From Aquila chrysaetos chrysaetos (lineage: Eukaryota > Chordata > Aves > Accipitriformes > Accipitridae): a DNA stretch of 64,000 bases. Within the stretch, counting starts at the first letter, position 1; every line of letters starts with the position of its first letter. A program made the position numbers and the translations under genes. This document shows positions 61,101 through 64,000 of the stretch, piece after piece. The DNA lies in NCBI RefSeq assembly GCF_900496995.4, contig NC_044016.1, forward strand, positions 23,168,932 through 23,232,931, given 5' to 3'. Below the pieces are notes generated by a model. The model saw nothing but the letters and a program-made list of their open reading frames with translations, was not told the origin of the DNA and ran no database searches.

Positions 61101-64000
61101 GATTTGGTAGGATGAGCACGTGGAGATGCAGAGGCGATCCTTCCTGAAGGGATGCCAGAGCCCTCAGCATTTCCAACGGTTTGGAGAAGGGAGGAAGGTA
61201 TCAGCTGGGAGGAGACAAAGGAAGGTATCCTATTTCTGCATCTCAGTGTTTTCATATTTACCTTAGTTTGGCCTTGCTTGCCATTGTGTAATGTTTGTTT
61301 TTAAAGTGACTCAGAATTTATGGAGCCTTTCAGGAGGATGTCCCACAACCTGTGATTCATGACATCCTGCAGAAATTGCATGCTGGTTAATAATACACTC
61401 TCTGTATGGAACTGCATTTCTGAGCTGTGAAACATAACAAGTGCTGACAAATCCTTCTAACTTAACTCTGTCAAAAACCTATTTTGTGATGTGCAGCCTT
61501 TCAAAGTATGGGTCTACCCCCCTAAAAGGCTTCCAGAGTGTTCTGTGGCAGCTCACAGGTCCCACAGAGCCCATCCCTCCACACACACTGACTTGCAAGA
61601 AATAAAGGGGTCATATTTAAGGACCTTACACACATTGATGCTACATTATCTGAAAAACTGTTGGATTTTAAAAATACAAACCTCGAATTAAAGGTTTAGT
61701 CTGTAAGGCCAATCAATCACAATGCCCAGCACTCCCTACTGTGGAGCAGTCCCAGGGATTTCTTCTGGGAGAAGTTATCTTATGGCCCACTTGAGTTCAA
61801 AGGAAAGTTTGTTGACTTCAGGTAGCTCTCTGCCTGGCATTATGCCTAATAAGATTTACAAGTTTGGAGCATGTTGACTAGCAAGTTATTTATATCTGAT
61901 TTTAAATTACACTGTTATTTAGAATAAATAAAATCCCACAATATTAACAAATTAACATTATTAACACCTAGGGAAATTAATTTTGAAATATGCAGTCTCT
62001 TAAAAGTGAAATGGAAATAAAAATGTAGGAAGGAAGGTGCCATTAAAAGCAAGCTACCATAATGATGCAGCACACAAACAGGTGGGCTTTATAGTTCATT
62101 ATTAGTTCCCATGGAACTTGCTGGTACTTTACTGCTGGGATTTGGCAAAACGTGCCCTTAACAGAAAGTCCTGCCTGGACATCAAACTGACTTATAAGGA
62201 CATAGCGCCAATGATGTTATTATGCATGCCTTATATTTTGGGGGATTCCTTTTCTGCAAGGTAAGAAAGTTTTATTCTCCTCAAAAGGAATTACCTGAAA
62301 GGAAAATATTGACTGTAGAGATAAATACTGTTCTGAATTGAATTACCTTACTGCTAAATAGTCTTTTCTGTGGGTGGGGACATGACAGTCAGCACTAGAG
62401 AAGGATCAAGAAACACTGAACTTCTACATTCCAGCACATCTCATTTTGGAGTAGTATTGCTATTTTCTGTAAATAGCTGTGGCTTCAGCTGAGCAGTACA
62501 GGATATTGCAAAGTGAAACACTTCCTAAAAAACACAATGCGTGCACAGGTGTGGTGAGCCAGCAGGATGATATAAAGAGTTGTTCTGTGACGCTCATCCT
62601 CACAAATATATGTGTCTCTTGATCCCTGTGGTCATAAGAAACCTTTTAGCCACCTTTTCTCTTAGCATTGAATACTCCAACATGTGAAGAATGTTTTCAA
62701 ACAGGATGACAAGGTTACATCCTGTATGGATTTGAAAGGAATTGGCTGCAAAGAGCAGGCAATAGCCCATAATATCCTTCCTGCTCAGTTAGCCCTCCTA
62801 TGACTGCTAATCTCAATATGGGGAAGTCCCAAATAAATAGGAGCTTTAAACTTCCCCTGTTGTGTCGCATTCCTATTTGGCATCTAAACCCCTATTATTT
62901 GCTATCCAATGGGGAGACAAATGGATCATCGATTAGCTTATGGTAGATTTGAATCAAGGAATGTGAGTACGTGCGATTGCAGCACCATTAGATCACCCTG
63001 GGCTGAGAGCTGCTACAAACGAACCTCGCCCCGTTGTTTTCCAAGGATCTTTCCCATTCCCTGTGGAACACAGGTGTCCCTGGTAGATGCAGTTGGCACA
63101 TCCAGCCTGTGCCTAGGCTGAGGGCAGATGCCTGCTCTGGTATGCAATCAGGATCCAGGCCTCTTCATGGCTCCGTCATGGTCTTGCCCTGAGCACATGG
63201 CAGCTCTCTGCTCCATTTCCATGTTGCTTCCTGCAGAAACCTGGGCAGGGAAGAGACAGCGCCTGTCTGATTTTCCCTCTATTATGCAGCTGGGAAATAG
63301 CTGGGCTTCCCTCACCCAGGGGATCAGAAGTGCCTCTGGATTCACCAGTTTAGACAGGCCTCAGGCTTGTTCTACAGCGATAGTTTGGTTTGACTGTGAG
63401 AGTCACCCCTCTCTAGGTTCAAAACACACAAGCCACACCTTACCCTTGTTTGCATCTCACATCGAAGTTCTTTCCACAGCATCCATATGGTGCTTCTTGA
63501 CCTTCCAGAAGTAATGACCTTCTAGTAATCAGCCTTTCTCTCCCTCCACGGTTGTTACCTGTAATTAGGGGCAGATTGGCGAGTGGGGGACAGTGGGAAG
63601 GCAGGAACTGGGCATTGCCTGCTTGCTGCTCGAGGACTCCTTGCACTGATGGTGCACAGCCCCAGGGTGTTTCTAGCAGGACAGGACTCCCCCTTGGGAG
63701 CTGGCATCCTTCTAGCCATGGGGTAAGCACCTGCCAAGAGCGAAGTGAGGGATTTGCTGCAAAGACTGGGGGTGGGTTTGGCAGAAACTCACAGTCCCGT
63801 CGGTAGCTGCGAGGGTCTGCAGTGGGCACCCCGAAGGGAAAGCAGGGGCCGGATTAAATCTGTGGCTGACTGCACAGAATTATGTATTTTCTCTTAACTG
63901 TCTCTGCAGTTACCCAATAATTGTGTAACTTTTATCAAGGCTGCTTGTTCTTCCTCACCGTTCGTCCATGTCCTATGCTTTCACTGTGTTTGTTTTTCTA
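55161..64000. other. Upstream flanking DNA, no gene recognised
   Basis: About 8.8 kb. The end of the window (62.9-63.85 kb) is moderately GC-rich, with overlapping frames on both strands that I cannot relate to any protein. In human the next gene upstream of CDC42EP3 is RMDN2, but no exon of it is recognisable here. Two blocks (56160-57010 and 62030-62240) have the look of conserved non-coding sequence. Confidence 0.5.
56160..57010. promoter_or_regulatory. Candidate conserved non-coding block upstream of CDC42EP3
   Basis: AT-rich, non-repetitive sequence with many homeodomain-type cores (TAATTA, ATTA, 'gtcattaattac') and E-box-like CAGCTG ('gtcagctgcac', about 56845). There is no coding frame and no repeat. 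The texture resembles developmental enhancers, but conservation was not tested. Confidence 0.25.

Noticed and set aside
63128..63829. Frames of 128 and 129 codons on opposite strands at the window end
   Set aside because: They overlap each other and match nothing known. Moderate GC content explains their length.

Overview
This window is nuclear DNA from a vertebrate, almost certainly a bird and probably a non-galliform one. It is AT-rich and gene-poor, with one dense CpG island. It carries remnants of CR1 LINEs and two solo ERVL-type LTRs of kinds I recall as common in avian genomes. There is no bacterial-style gene density, operon structure or CRISPR. The species assignment is inference from repeat content and from one recognised gene.

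The only gene I can name is CDC42EP3 (Borg2/CEP3), on the minus strand. Its single coding exon encodes a complete 255-residue protein at 23962-24729. A splice acceptor lies 14 nt upstream of the ATG, and a plausible poly(A) signal lies about 1 kb past the stop. The CpG island at about 50.15-51.56 kb is the best candidate for its promoter and non-coding first exon(s). It holds two good minus-strand splice donors (exon ends at 50773 and 51296) and a minus-strand TATA box at 51608-51616. The gene would then span about 28 kb, with one large intron of about 26 kb.

Layout: 1-5.1 kb is intergenic, with a 1,142-bp solo LTR at 1355-2496. At 5115-5233 there is a candidate last coding exon of an unidentified plus-strand gene. 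From 5.2 to 20.9 kb the sequence is intergenic, with CR1 remnants (9.2-9.5 and 15.8-16.9 kb), a possible MIR-type SINE (14.6 kb), a 43-bp tandem duplication (8.1 kb) and two copies of an unnamed dispersed repeat. A second solo LTR is at 20870-21313. CDC42EP3 occupies about 22.9-51.6 kb, and its intron holds several old CR1 fragments on the minus strand. From 51.6 to 64 kb is upstream flanking DNA, with one ancient CR1 fragment and stretches that look like conserved non-coding sequence.

No novel multi-gene system is visible. The items most worth a second look are the orphan terminal exon at 5.1 kb, the dispersed repeat pair at 5.6 and 12.2 kb, the internally repetitive solo LTR, the mosaic CR1 at 15.8-16.9 kb, and the promoter architecture of the CpG island.
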